A stretch of DNA of 12,775 bases from Leptolyngbyaceae cyanobacterium SM1_3_5 (GCA_012031475.1 JAAUTJ010000067.1:1-12775), one strand, 5' to 3'. Positions 1 through 7,150 are shown, counted from the stretch's first letter. The notes: generated from the sequence alone by a model not told the origin. A program made the numbers and translations.

Positions 1-290
1 GGGGAAGATCCCCGGCGGTTGGAATACACGCGCAGTCCCGGTTTGCTGATGCGCTTGAGCGTATTGATGATCGGCTGGCGACTTTTGCCTTTGTACTTAA
101 GCGCGATGACCAGGTTGCGCTTGACGCCTTCGCCTTCTTCGGAGAATTCGCCAATGAAGCCTTCTTCTTGCAGCACTTTGGCAATGCTGCGGGTCATGTT
201 CGTCGCTGGAACGAGAGTGGTTTGATGCCGCGCCATGTTCGCGTTGCGGATGCGCGTCAGCATATCTGCGATCGTGTCGTTTACCGCCAT
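1..290 (-). CDS. rpsH: 30S ribosomal protein S8, 3' end beyond window, likely +1 indel near window edge
   Basis: S8 binds the central domain of 16S rRNA and is a primary assembly protein of the small subunit. The ATG is at 290-288, with AAGGAAAC just upstream, and the protein begins MAVNDTIADMLTRIRNAN, the typical S8 N-terminus. About 93 residues follow in frame, including KPGLRVYSNRR, after which the family expects an acidic residue then LPRVLGG. The frame instead reads GSS. Removing one C from the run of four at 10-13 gives RRDLP, so a one-base insertion is likely, although only about 18 nt support it. The C-terminal third lies outside the window. It follows rplE after a 14-nt gap, as in the standard spc order. 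Identity is secure; the indel is inferred. Confidence 0.93.
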   Translation of the reverse strand, partial: MAVNDTIADMLTRIRNANMARHQTTLVPATNMTRSIAKVLQEEGFIGEFSEEGEGVKRNLVIALKYKGKSRQPIINTLKRISKPGLRVYSNRRGSS

Positions 291-304
291 AGTTTCCTTG
301 TGTG

Positions 305-847
305 TTAGTTCTCCCGGAACGGCATTCCCAATTCTTTCAGCAGCGCACGGCCTTCTTCGTCTGTGGTGGCCGAGGTGATGATCGAAATGTCCATACCGCG
401 AATTTGATCGATGCTGTCGTAGCTGATTTCGGGAAAGATCAGTTGCTCGCGCAGTCCCAGCGTGTAGTTGCCGCGACCGTCGAAGCTTTTGGGGCTGACA
501 CCGCGAAAGTCGCGAATCCGAGGCAGGGAGAGGTTAATCAAACGCTCCAGAAAGGCATACATCCGATCGCTCCGCAACGTCACCATGATGCCAACCGGCA
601 TTCCCTGGCGAATTTTGAAGCCTGCGATCGCCTTTTTCGCTCGCGTCACAACGGGCTTTTGTCCGGTGATAATGCCGATTTCCGTCAGTGAGGCTTCGAG
701 AGATTTGGCATTTTGTGCCGCTTCGCCCATACCGCGATTCACCGTCACCTTCACCACCTTGGGAACCTGGTGGATGTTGGTGTATTGAAACTGTTCCATC
801 AGCTTGGGAACAATGTTTTCTTGATAGGTTGCTTTGAGGTTTGCCAT
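305..847 (-). CDS. rplE: 50S ribosomal protein L5
   Basis: L5 binds 5S rRNA and helps form the central protuberance of the large subunit. The 180-residue product matches the usual L5 length (about 180). Visible family sequence includes VPKVVKVTVNRGMGEA near the N-terminus, the block ITGQKPVVTRAKKAIAGFK at about residues 60-78, and a C-terminal SATTDEEGRALLKELGMPF. The ATG at 847-845 is preceded by AAGGA about 7 nt away; the stop is TAA at 307-305. It sits 40 nt after rplX, the loosest junction in this part of the operon, and 14 nt before rpsH. The frame is intact. Confidence 0.98.
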   Translation of the reverse strand: MANLKATYQENIVPKLMEQFQYTNIHQVPKVVKVTVNRGMGEAAQNAKSLEASLTEIGIITGQKPVVTRAKKAIAGFKIRQGMPVGIMVTLRSDRMYAFLERLINLSLPRIRDFRGVSPKSFDGRGNYTLGLREQLIFPEISYDSIDQIRGMDISIITSATTDEEGRALLKELGMPFREN

Positions 848-887
848 TGTTGTCCTTTTTCCTGGGCTTGGTCAGGAACTTGTCGGG

Positions 888-1232
888 TTAGTCGATGATT
901 TCGCCTGTTTTCTTCAGCATTCGGACTTTGCGCCCGTCGGCGTTGAAGGTGTAGCTGATCCGGCTTGCCACCTTTTGCTTGGTGGAATACAGCATGACGT
1001 TGGAGGAGTGGATGGGAAATTCGATCGTCGTGATCTGTCCCGATTCGCCTTCCTGCTGCGGCTTGATGTGCTTTGTCTTGACGTTGACACCCTGCACGAT
1101 CACGCGGCTTTCTTCCGGGATCGCTCGGACGACTTCGCCGACTTTGCCTTTATCTTTTCCAGTGATCACCTGAACGGTGTCGCCCTTCTTGACGTGCATT
1201 TTGGCGGAAGCAGACTGCTTTTTCTTCGTCAT
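888..1232 (-). CDS. rplX: 50S ribosomal protein L24
   Basis: L24 is an early assembly initiator that binds the 5' domain of 23S rRNA. The N-terminal KOW domain is visible as GDTVQVITGKDKGKVG at about residues 17-32, followed by the typical VQGVNVKTKHIKPQQEGESG. The product is 114 residues, normal for cyanobacterial L24. I place the start at ATG 1232-1230, not the GTG three bases upstream. A good GGAGG lies 7 nt before this ATG, inside the end of rplN, and the rplN stop shares one base with it (TGATG), a common arrangement for translational coupling. The stop is TAA at 890-888. Confidence 0.97.
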   Translation of the reverse strand: MTKKKQSASAKMHVKKGDTVQVITGKDKGKVGEVVRAIPEESRVIVQGVNVKTKHIKPQQEGESGQITTIEFPIHSSNVMLYSTKQKVASRISYTFNADGRKVRMLKKTGEIID

Positions 1233-1596
1233 CACAGCACCTCCGGCGCAAGCGAAACGATTTTGGTGAAGTTTTTGTCGCGCAGTTCACGGGCAACTGG
1301 ACCAAAAACGCGCGTTCCTCTGGGGTTGTTGTCCTGGTTGATGATTACGGCGGCGTTGTCATCAAAGCGGATGCTCATGCCGCTGTCGCGTCTCAGTCCT
1401 TTGCGAGTCCGCACAACGACAGCGCGGACGACATCAGACTTTTTCACGGCCATATTGGCAGGGCATCTTTGACAACGGCGATAATCACGTCACCGACTCC
1501 GGCGTAGCGACGATTGCCACCGAGGACGCGGATGCACATGAGCTTACGAGCGCCGCTGTTGTCGGCCACATTCAGATAGGTTTCTTGCTGAATCAT
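1232..1596 (-). CDS. rplN: 50S ribosomal protein L14, interrupted by a -1 frameshift
   Basis: L14 is a highly conserved large-subunit protein at the bridge to the 30S subunit. The ATG at 1596-1594 starts MIQQETYLNVADNSGARKL, the canonical N-terminus, and continues to about residue 47. There the frame runs into a premature TGA a few codons on. The rest of L14, from MAVKKSDVVRAVVVRTRKG to KIVSLAPEVL, is in another frame and ends at 1232. Adding one T to the TT at 1455-1456 (plus strand) restores ALPNMAVKK and gives 121 residues, the expected size. The start overlaps the rpsQ stop by 4 nt (ATGA), with GGAG 8 nt upstream inside rpsQ. Because L14 is essential, I read the gap as sequencing error, not a pseudogene. 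Confidence 0.94.
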
Positions 1597-1925
1597 GCTT
1601 CGGTCTCCTGACTGGCTGTCGCCTCTGGACTAACTGTCTCTGGATTAGCTGCCTCTGGACTGGCCGTCTCTGGGCTGGGGGTTTTCGTTTGAGTCAGGTT
1701 TTCGATGACGCGCCAGCGCTTGTGGCGGCTGAGCGGTCGAGTTTCCTGAATGCGGACGCGATCGCCCGTCTTGCAAGCGTTTTCTTCGTCGTGGACTTTA
1801 TAGCGCTCGGTTCGCACCATAATTTTTTTGTATTTCGGGTGTGGAGCGCGGTTTTCGATCGCCACCACGACGGTCTTATCCATTTTGTCGCTGACGACGA
1901 CGCCGACTCTTTCTTTGACTGCCAT
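1593..1925 (-). CDS. rpsQ: 30S ribosomal protein S17 with repeat-derived C-terminal tail
   Basis: S17 is a primary 16S rRNA-binding protein with an OB fold. Residues 1-80 are normal S17: MAVKERVGVVVSDKMDKTVV at the start, HPKYKKIMVRTERYKVHDE in the middle, and IQETRPLSRHKRWRV before the end. Family members usually stop near 80-85 residues, but this one has 110. The extra part (about 82-110) is a degenerate pentapeptide series (SPETA, SPEAA, NPETV, SPEAT) rich in Pro, Glu, Ser, Thr and Ala, encoded by a 15-nt repeat. Start ATG 1925-1923 has GGAGGAG upstream, overlapping the rpmC end. The stop TGA overlaps the rplN ATG by 4 nt. The core identity is certain; the role of the tail is unknown. Confidence 0.97.
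   Translation of the reverse strand: MAVKERVGVVVSDKMDKTVVVAIENRAPHPKYKKIMVRTERYKVHDEENACKTGDRVRIQETRPLSRHKRWRVIENLTQTKTPSPETASPEAANPETVSPEATASQETEA
1611..1679 (-). repeat. Degenerate 15-nt tandem repeat encoding the S17 tail
   Basis: On the plus strand the units look like CTGTCTCTGGATTAG, CTGCCTCTGGACTGG and CCGTCTCTGGGCTGG, with weaker copies toward 1611. The 15-nt period keeps the reading frame and gives the SPEAA-like pentapeptides. Boundaries are approximate because the outer copies are eroded. Confidence 0.75.
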
Positions 1926-1931
1926 GATGGG

Positions 1932-2159
1932 TTACTCCTCCGGGGTGGCGGTGGTCGCCTGCTGCAACTGACGTTCGCGCTCGATCGTCTTCAGTTGCGA
2001 CAGCCGATGCCGCAGATGCTTAAACTGGTGCGTTCCGGTTAACTGTCTCGTTGCCTTTTGAAAGCGCAGTTCAAAGAGCTGCCGCTTGGTGGCGGTGATT
2101 TGATCGGTGATTTCCTGGTCGGATAGATCGCGAATGTCGCTGATTTTAGGTAGTGGCAT
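1932..2159 (-). CDS. rpmC: 50S ribosomal protein L29
   Basis: L29 lies near the exit of the peptide tunnel and contacts L23. The 75-residue product has the two-helix pattern of the family, with LFELRFQKATRQL at about residues 28-40 followed by a basic stretch HRLSQLKTIERERQLQ. Start ATG 2159-2157 is preceded by GAGGAGGAG, which lies in the end of rplP. The gap to rplP is only 3 nt and the gap to rpsQ is 6 nt, so translation is probably coupled. The frame is complete. Confidence 0.97.
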   Translation of the reverse strand: MPLPKISDIRDLSDQEITDQITATKRQLFELRFQKATRQLTGTHQFKHLRHRLSQLKTIERERQLQQATTATPEE

Positions 2160-2162
2160 GAT

Positions 2163-2588
2163 TTACGACTCCTCCTCGGCGGCGGCGCGACTGATGAACT
2201 TGGTTTTGATCGGCAGTTTGAACGAGGCAAGCCGCATAGCTTCGCGAGCCACGTCCTCGGTTACTCCAGCGATCTCAAACAGAATCCGACCGGGCTTCAC
2301 GACCGCAACCCAGAATTCCGGGTTGCCCTTACCGGAACCCATCCGGGTTTCAGCGGGGCGCATCGTCACGGGCTTGTCGGGGAAGATGCGAATCCAGATT
2401 TTTCCACCCCGGCGGATGTAGCGGGTCATGGCGCGGCGGCTGGCTTCGATTTGCCGAGCGGTGATCCAGGACGGCTCGATCGCCTGCAATGCGAAATCGC
2501 CAAAGTCGATGTTGTTGCCATTGGTGGCGAGGCCGCGCATTTTGCCGCGATGCTGCTTACGAAATTTAGTTCTCTTAGGACTGAGCAT
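2163..2588 (-). CDS. rplP: 50S ribosomal protein L16
   Basis: L16 sits near the peptidyl transferase centre and the A-site tRNA elbow. The 141-residue sequence begins MLSPKRTKFRKQHRGKM and contains RRGGKIWIRIFPDKPVT and GKGNPEFWVAVVKPGR, all diagnostic of bacterial and plastid L16. Start ATG 2588-2586 has AAGGA upstream and is 11 nt past the rpsC stop. The short tail AAAEEES after the conserved core is slightly longer than in some homologues. The frame is intact. Confidence 0.98.
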   Translation of the reverse strand: MLSPKRTKFRKQHRGKMRGLATNGNNIDFGDFALQAIEPSWITARQIEASRRAMTRYIRRGGKIWIRIFPDKPVTMRPAETRMGSGKGNPEFWVAVVKPGRILFEIAGVTEDVAREAMRLASFKLPIKTKFISRAAAEEES

Positions 2589-2599
2589 GATGTGTTTCC

Positions 2600-3349
2600 T
2601 TAGCCTTCGTTCGATCGATCTTCAAACTGCTGGCGGCGACGCTGCCCCTGCGGACCTTGCGGACGACGGCGCGGCTGCTGATTGTTATTTGCGGCTGCGG
2701 GTTCTTCCTGTCCAGGGATGATCTCGCCCTTAAAGATCCACACCTTGATCCCCAAGATGCCGTAGGTCGTCTGGGCGGTGCGGTAGGTGTAGTCAATGTC
2801 GGCGCGGAGCGTGTGCAGGGGAACCTTTCCTTCGCGAGTTGCTTCCGTCCGGGCAATTTCTGCGCCGTTCAGTCGTCCGCTCACCTGAATTTTGATCCCC
2901 TGCACTCCGGCTCGCTGCGCCCGCTGAATGGCCTGACGCACGACGCGACGGAAGGAAACCCGACGCTCTAGCTGCTGGGCCACGAATTCGGCAATCAGTC
3001 CGGCATCGGCATCAACGCGAGCGACTTCCACGACGTTGATACGAATTTGGCGATTACTGTCACCCAGCACCTGCTGGAGATTGCTTCGCAACTGCTCAAT
3101 GCCCGTGCCACCACGCCCGACCACCACGCCCGGACGAGCGGTGCGGACTTCCAGATCGATCTGGTCAGCTTTGCGCTCGACGCGGACTTCTGAGATTCCG
3201 GCGTTGGCAAGATTTTTGCTAATGTACTGGCGGATTTTGTAGTCTTCTTGCAGCAGCTCGGGGTAGCGACTGCCCTCGGCAAACCAGCGCGATCGATGCT
3301 CTTGTGTAATGCCGAGTCGAAAGCCGACTGGATGAATTTTCTGTCCCAT
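2600..3349 (-). CDS. rpsC: 30S ribosomal protein S3
   Basis: S3 lines the mRNA entry channel of the 30S head. The protein starts MGQKIHPVGFRLGITQEHRS, as expected. The KH domain carries its GxxG loop in VVVGRGGTGIEQL (about residues 75-87), and the C-terminal domain includes RTEATREGKVPLHTLRADI. The 249 residues end in a low-complexity tail after about residue 212, with runs of Asn, Gln and Arg plus QFEDRSNEG; cyanobacterial S3 proteins commonly have such a basic tail. Start ATG 3349-3347 has AGAGGA upstream. The gaps are 21 nt to rplV and 11 nt to rplP. Confidence 0.98.
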   Translation of the reverse strand: MGQKIHPVGFRLGITQEHRSRWFAEGSRYPELLQEDYKIRQYISKNLANAGISEVRVERKADQIDLEVRTARPGVVVGRGGTGIEQLRSNLQQVLGDSNRQIRINVVEVARVDADAGLIAEFVAQQLERRVSFRRVVRQAIQRAQRAGVQGIKIQVSGRLNGAEIARTEATREGKVPLHTLRADIDYTYRTAQTTYGILGIKVWIFKGEIIPGQEEPAAANNNQQPRRRPQGPQGQRRRQQFEDRSNEG

Positions 3350-3370
3350 TTCGTCCTCTGTTTATAGTGG

Positions 3371-3733
3371 TTACTCGTCGCCAGCGCCCGGAGCGACGGC
3401 GATCGTAATTGTGCAGGTCGGCTTGCGAATTTGGTAGGCGCGGCCTTGGGCACGGGGACGAAAGCGCTTCAGCACGGCTCCCTGATCGGCAAATGCCTGG
3501 GTGATCACGAGATCGGCGGGCGTGTAGCCCTGGTTATGCTCAGCATTGGCAACCGCCGATCGCAGCACTTTGAGAATCGGCTCGCAGGAACGATAGGGCA
3601 TAAATTCAAGGATGATCAGCGCTTCGCGGTAAGAACGACCGCGAATTTGATCGAGGACACGACGCACCTTGTGGGGCGACATACGAATGTAGCGAGCGAT
3701 CGCTTTGACTTCTGTTGTTGTACCAGCAACCAT
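3371..3733 (-). CDS. rplV: 50S ribosomal protein L22
   Basis: L22 forms part of the constriction in the nascent peptide tunnel. The 120-residue product carries ARYIRMSPHKVRRVLDQIRG near the N-terminus. The tunnel-lining hairpin with KRFRPRAQGRAYQIRKPT lies near the C-terminus. No change known for macrolide resistance can be judged by eye. Start ATG 3733-3731 is preceded by GGAGAAG; the stop TAA is at 3373-3371. The 33-nt gap to rpsS is one of the wider ones in the operon. The frame is complete. Confidence 0.98.
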   Translation of the reverse strand: MVAGTTTEVKAIARYIRMSPHKVRRVLDQIRGRSYREALIILEFMPYRSCEPILKVLRSAVANAEHNQGYTPADLVITQAFADQGAVLKRFRPRAQGRAYQIRKPTCTITIAVAPGAGDE

Positions 3734-3766
3734 AATTTCTTCTCCGGCCTATCGACCTTTGAGCCT

Positions 3767-4045
<279 letters not shown>

Positions 4046-4057
4046 GACTTTCTCCTT

Positions 4058-4924
4058 TTATGAATCCCGTCCGCCGCGACCGCGCTTGCCGCCACGACGA
4101 CGACGACGAATGATCAGCGCGTTGCTCAGCTTCTTCTTCTTGCGCGTCTTCGCGCCCAGTGCAGGCTTTCCAGTTGGGCTGACCGGACGAGCGCGACCGA
4201 TCGGGGCACGACCTTCGCCACCACCATGCGGGTGATCGACGGGGTTCATCACGCTGCCGCGCACTTCAGGACGACGGCCTTTCCAGCGTTCGCGTCCGGC
4301 TTTACCGATACTGGTGTTGCGGACATCAGCGTTGCCGACCGTGCCGATCGTGGCGAAGCACTCGCGACGAATCAGGCGGACTTCGCCAGAAGGCAAACGC
4401 AGCGTTACGTAGTTGCCTTCTTTTGCCACAAGCTGAGCGGATGCGCCCGCAGCACGAACAATTTGCCCGCCTTTGCCCGCCACCAGTTCAATGTTGTGAA
4501 TGGTTGTACCCAGCGGCAGATTGCCCAGCGGCATGGCGTTCCCGACTTCAAACGGGATGTTTTCAGTGCCCGATATCACCGTTGCGCCAACGGCAAGATC
4601 GCCGGGATGGATGATGTAGCGCTTTTCGCCGTCTGCATAGAACAGCAGGGCAATCCGGGCGTTGCGGTTGGGATCGTATTCGATCGCCGCCACTTTTGCC
4701 GGGACGTTGTACTTATTGCGGTGAAAATCCACTTGGCGATACAGCCGCTTGTGGCCGCCGCCGCGATGCCGAGTGGTGATCACACCGCGATTGTTGCGGC
4801 CTTTTTTGCGGTGCTTCGAGTAGGTCAGCGACTTTTCCGGCTCGGTCTTGGTAATTTCGCTAAAGGAAGCGTCGGTTCGCTGCCGTGTTCCGGGCGTATA
4901 AGGTCGATAAATCCGAATTGCCAT
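4058..4924 (-). CDS. rplB: 50S ribosomal protein L2
   Basis: L2 is needed for subunit association and lies close to the peptidyl transferase centre. The 288 residues match the cyanobacterial length. The N-terminus reads RPYTPGTRQRT, the OB-fold region contains RHRGGGHKRLYRQVDF, and the C-terminal domain has VMNPVDHPHGGGEGR, which includes the conserved histidine associated with peptidyl transferase function. The extreme C-terminus is highly basic (KRGRGGRDS). Start ATG 4924-4922 has only a modest AGGTAAG upstream and follows rplW by 14 nt. The frame is intact. Confidence 0.98.
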   Translation of the reverse strand: MAIRIYRPYTPGTRQRTDASFSEITKTEPEKSLTYSKHRKKGRNNRGVITTRHRGGGHKRLYRQVDFHRNKYNVPAKVAAIEYDPNRNARIALLFYADGEKRYIIHPGDLAVGATVISGTENIPFEVGNAMPLGNLPLGTTIHNIELVAGKGGQIVRAAGASAQLVAKEGNYVTLRLPSGEVRLIRRECFATIGTVGNADVRNTSIGKAGRERWKGRRPEVRGSVMNPVDHPHGGGEGRAPIGRARPVSPTGKPALGAKTRKKKKLSNALIIRRRRRGGKRGRGGRDS

Positions 4925-4938
4925 TGTTACTTACCTGC

Positions 4939-5283
4939 TTACACTTCTGGGAACAGAGTGATTGAACTACCTTCCGCTAGCGTCACGATCGCCCGCTTGT
5001 ATTTCGGACGATGACCCGCAAACCGACCGACGCGCCGCTGCTTGGCGGGAGGATTGTGCGTATTCACCCGTGTGACTTTCACGTCGAACAGCGATTCGAT
5101 CGCGGCTTTGATGTCCGGCTTGGAAGCGCGGGGATCAACTTCAAAGGTGTATTTGTTGTCTTCGAGGGCGATCGTTGCCTTCTCCGTCACAATCGGGCGG
5201 CGAACCAGATCGGGCAGACGCTCAGCGGAAACGCGAACGGCATCAACCAATCGCCGTTTTGTAACTCTCGATCGTTTAGTCAT
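4939..5283 (-). CDS. rplW: 50S ribosomal protein L23
   Basis: L23 lies at the tunnel exit and is the docking site for trigger factor and SRP. The core LVRRPIVTEKATIALEDNKY and KAAIESLFDVKVTRVNTHNPP are diagnostic, and the end SITLFPEV is typical. I choose ATG 5283-5281, giving 114-115 residues. It overlaps the rplD stop by 8 nt, and AGAGGT sits 8 nt upstream. The frame stays open farther upstream, but that sequence only shadows rplD. The first 20 or so residues (MTKRSRVTKRRLVDAVRV) are longer and more basic than in many cyanobacterial L23 proteins. Confidence 0.96.
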   Translation of the reverse strand: MTKRSRVTKRRLVDAVRVSAERLPDLVRRPIVTEKATIALEDNKYTFEVDPRASKPDIKAAIESLFDVKVTRVNTHNPPAKQRRVGRFAGHRPKYKRAIVTLAEGSSITLFPEV

Positions 5284-5911
5284 CGCTGTAGACCTCTTGA
5301 ATCTTGGTGAGCGCGGAGGCGGTGGCGACGATTTTGTCGGCGTTGAGCAAATCGTAGACGTTGAGTCCGGTTGCGCCAATCAGCTTTAGCGTGGGAACGT
5401 TGCGGGCGGAAAGATAAACGTTGTCGTCGCGATCGCCCACAATCAGCAGCACTTTTTCGCCAGTACTAACACCCCAGCGGCTCATTGCCTCGACCAGTTC
5501 TTTCGTCTTGGGACGTGAAAGCTGACTGGCGAAATCTTCCACAACAACCAAATCTTCAGCGCGGCTTTGGAAGGCGGTTCGCAGCGCGAGACGGCGTTCC
5601 TTGCGGTTCATCTTCGTGCTGTAGTCACGGGGCTTCGGTCCAAAGATCACGCCGCCGCCCCGCCACAGGGGAGAACGGGTGGAACCTGCTCTGGCGCGGC
5701 CTGTTCCTTTTTGGCGATAGGGCTTGCGACCGCCGCCGCGAACTTCGGCTCTAGTTTTAGCCGACGCCGTGCCTTGACGGGCGTTGTTCATCTGCCGCAC
5801 AAGGGCACGGTGGACGATGTGGCTCGCCGTTTCTTCTTTCGCGACCTTGAGGTCTAATGAGGCTTGGCCGACTTCAGCGCCCTGCCAATCTCGAACTACA
5901 CAATCTACCAT
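5276..5911 (-). CDS. rplD: 50S ribosomal protein L4
   Basis: L4 reaches into the nascent peptide tunnel with a long loop; in some bacteria it also represses its own operon. The 211-residue product contains the loop GGGRKPYRQKGTGRARAG at about residues 60-77 and a C-terminal domain with IGATGLNVYDLLNADKIV. Start ATG 5911-5909 has AGAGGAAAG upstream, 12 nt after the corrected rplC stop. It overlaps rplW by 8 nt. If L4 autoregulation exists here, the long rplC leader would be the natural target, but that is inference. Confidence 0.98.
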   Translation of the reverse strand: MVDCVVRDWQGAEVGQASLDLKVAKEETASHIVHRALVRQMNNARQGTASAKTRAEVRGGGRKPYRQKGTGRARAGSTRSPLWRGGGVIFGPKPRDYSTKMNRKERRLALRTAFQSRAEDLVVVEDFASQLSRPKTKELVEAMSRWGVSTGEKVLLIVGDRDDNVYLSARNVPTLKLIGATGLNVYDLLNADKIVATASALTKIQEVYSDD

Positions 5912-5923
5912 GACTTTCCTCTT

Positions 5924-6570
5924 CTAGCGGCCTGAGTTTTGACCCACGATCGTGGCCGGGACGATGCTGAGCAGCGCACCGGGCTTGCCGGGGACTGCCC
6001 TTTGATCAAGAGCAGGTTGCGATCGCCGTCCACGCGCACCACTGTCAGCTTGCGAATGGTGACGCGAGTATTACCCAACTGTCCGGCCATCCGCTTACCG
6101 GGATAGACGCGACCAGGGGTTGTGCCTGCACCCGTCGATCCGGGCAGGCGGTGGTTTTTGGAACCGTGTGCCATCGGACCGCGCTTGAAGTTGTGGCGCT
6201 TTTGATAGCCTGCGAAGCCGCGACCAATGCTTGTGCCAATCACATCGACGATTTGGCCTGCTTCAAACAGATCGGCACCGAGTTTCTGGCCGAGTTCGTA
6301 GCTGCTGGCATCGTCCAACCGATATTCGTGCAGGTGGCGCATCGGGGCGGTGTTTGACTTGGCAAGATGCCCAAGTTCTGGCTTGCTGAGCGTTTTTTCT
6401 TTCACTTCGCCAAAGGCGAGTTGAATCGCAGCATAGCCATCGGTTTGCGGCGTTTTCACTTGCGTGACGGTGCAGGGGCCTGCTTGAACCACAGTCACCG
6501 GAATGGCTCGACCTGCCTCATCAAACACCTGAGTCATGCCGAGTTTTGTGCCGAGAATACCAACAGACAC
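5924..6570 (-). CDS. rplC: 50S ribosomal protein L3, interrupted by a -1 frameshift near the C-terminus
   Basis: L3 is an early-assembling protein whose loop approaches the peptidyl transferase centre. I choose GTG 6570-6568: it begins SVGILGTKLGMTQVFDEAGR, the standard N-terminus, with AAGGGAG about 9 nt upstream. The frame is open 77 more codons upstream, but that sequence has no L3 similarity. The central RHNFKRGPMAHGSKNHR motif is present. Near residue 190, after NLLLIKG, the frame departs from the family and would run to 5905, into rplD. Adding one G (plus strand: one C in the CCC at 5998-6000) restores AVPGKPGALLSIVPATIVG and stops at 5924, giving 215 residues. Sequencing error is the likeliest cause. 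It is the first gene of the operon. Confidence 0.95.
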
Positions 6571-6665
6571 GGTAAGGATCTCCCTTGCTTTACACAACAA
6601 ACCAATGGACGAGGCTGTGATCGCCCCGCCGAAATCTTCTCGACGCATTCTGAAGCGCAAAACCC

Positions 6666-6695
6666 GCAGGCTTGACACAAGCAGGCTTGACGCAA
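6666..6695. repeat. 15-nt tandem duplication in the rplC leader
   Basis: GCAGGCTTGACACAA is followed directly by GCAGGCTTGACGCAA, one mismatch in 15. It lies about 100 nt upstream of the rplC start, in the untranslated leader. No function can be assigned. Confidence 0.8.
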
Positions 6696-6840
6696 TGTTT
6701 CGCATGGAAGGGTGGATTAAAAGCTCGGCGTTTGCCTGAACTCTCGATTGGACTTGAGCAGTGAACTCCTCAGTATCCGAATCGGGAAGCTTCCAATTCA
6801 TCTTTTGCTAGCGCAGAAGCGATCGCCAACCCCGCGTTTT

Positions 6841-6883
6841 CAAGCATTTCGCTTGGTTCGGCTACTCCAGCGGTGAACCAAGC
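6841..6883 (-). promoter_or_regulatory. Hairpin region with two mutually exclusive pairings in the rplC leader
   Basis: Read on the minus strand, GCTTGGTTC (6883-6875) can pair perfectly over 9 bp with GAACCAAGC (6859-6851), closing a 15-nt loop. The segment CAAGC within the second arm can instead pair with GCTTG at 6845-6841 across a 5-nt loop. The two structures share an arm and so exclude each other. No U-run follows, so this is not a simple terminator. Confidence 0.5.
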
Positions 6884-6939
6884 AATCGTCCGAATCCGTC
6901 AGCATTGACCGGGATAACGGCGCGGTTTTGAAATTTGGC

Positions 6940-6967
6940 GACAATTAAACATTATAGACAATTAAAC
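6940..6967. repeat. 11-nt direct repeat flanking the -10 box, possible operator
   Basis: On the minus strand the 11-mer GTTTAATTGTC occurs at 6967-6957 and again at 6950-6940. The two copies exactly abut the TATAAT between them, giving a period of 17 nt. One copy lies in the spacer and the other covers the expected start site, the layout expected for a repressor site or a local duplication. Confidence 0.65.
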
Positions 6968-6979
6968 TGATTTTGTCTA
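6951..6979 (-). promoter_or_regulatory. Sigma-70-type promoter of the ribosomal operon
   Basis: On the minus strand, TAGACA (6979-6974, five of six matches to TTGACA) is separated by exactly 17 nt from a perfect TATAAT (6956-6951). This is the best promoter in the window and points toward rplC. Transcription would begin near 6944. Confidence 0.8.
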
Positions 6980-7068
6980 CTGGTGTGCCGAACTTCGAGG
7001 GGAATGCGTCAAGATCTCTTTATCGAGAAATTCAGCAAATCGAATTCGAGTCGGCGCAATGCACTCCC

Positions 7069-7074
7069 TATAAT
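7069..7074 (+). promoter_or_regulatory. Candidate -10 box for ndhN
   Basis: A perfect TATAAT at 7069-7074 lies about 75 nt upstream of the ndhN ATG. The -35 region is poor: the best match at suitable spacing is TTCGAG at 7045-7050, spacer 18. No extended -10 is seen. A factor-assisted or weak promoter is plausible. Confidence 0.45.
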
Positions 7075-7150
7075 AATGACAGACTGTAAACGAATTGGGC
7101 GGTTTGTGTCTGCGATCGCCTGATTCACCCTTTCACCCTTGGAGCGACCG

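Larger units (their letters stand above)
6571..6944 (-). other. Long untranslated leader of the ribosomal operon
   Basis: About 370 nt separate the predicted transcription start from the rplC GTG. No convincing gene is seen in it. It contains the hairpin region at 6841-6883 and a 15-nt tandem duplication at 6666-6695. Leaders of this length on ribosomal operons in other bacteria often mediate feedback by an encoded protein. Nothing here proves that. Confidence 0.6.

Noticed and set aside
5284..5379. N-terminal extension of L23
   Set aside because: It lies wholly inside rplD in another frame; ATG 5283 has a good ribosome-binding site and gives a normal length.
6571..6801. In-frame 77-codon N-terminal extension of rplC starting at an ATG at 6801
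   Set aside because: No L3 family sequence in it, no good ribosome-binding site, and a well-placed site precedes the GTG at 6570 where the canonical L3 N-terminus begins.
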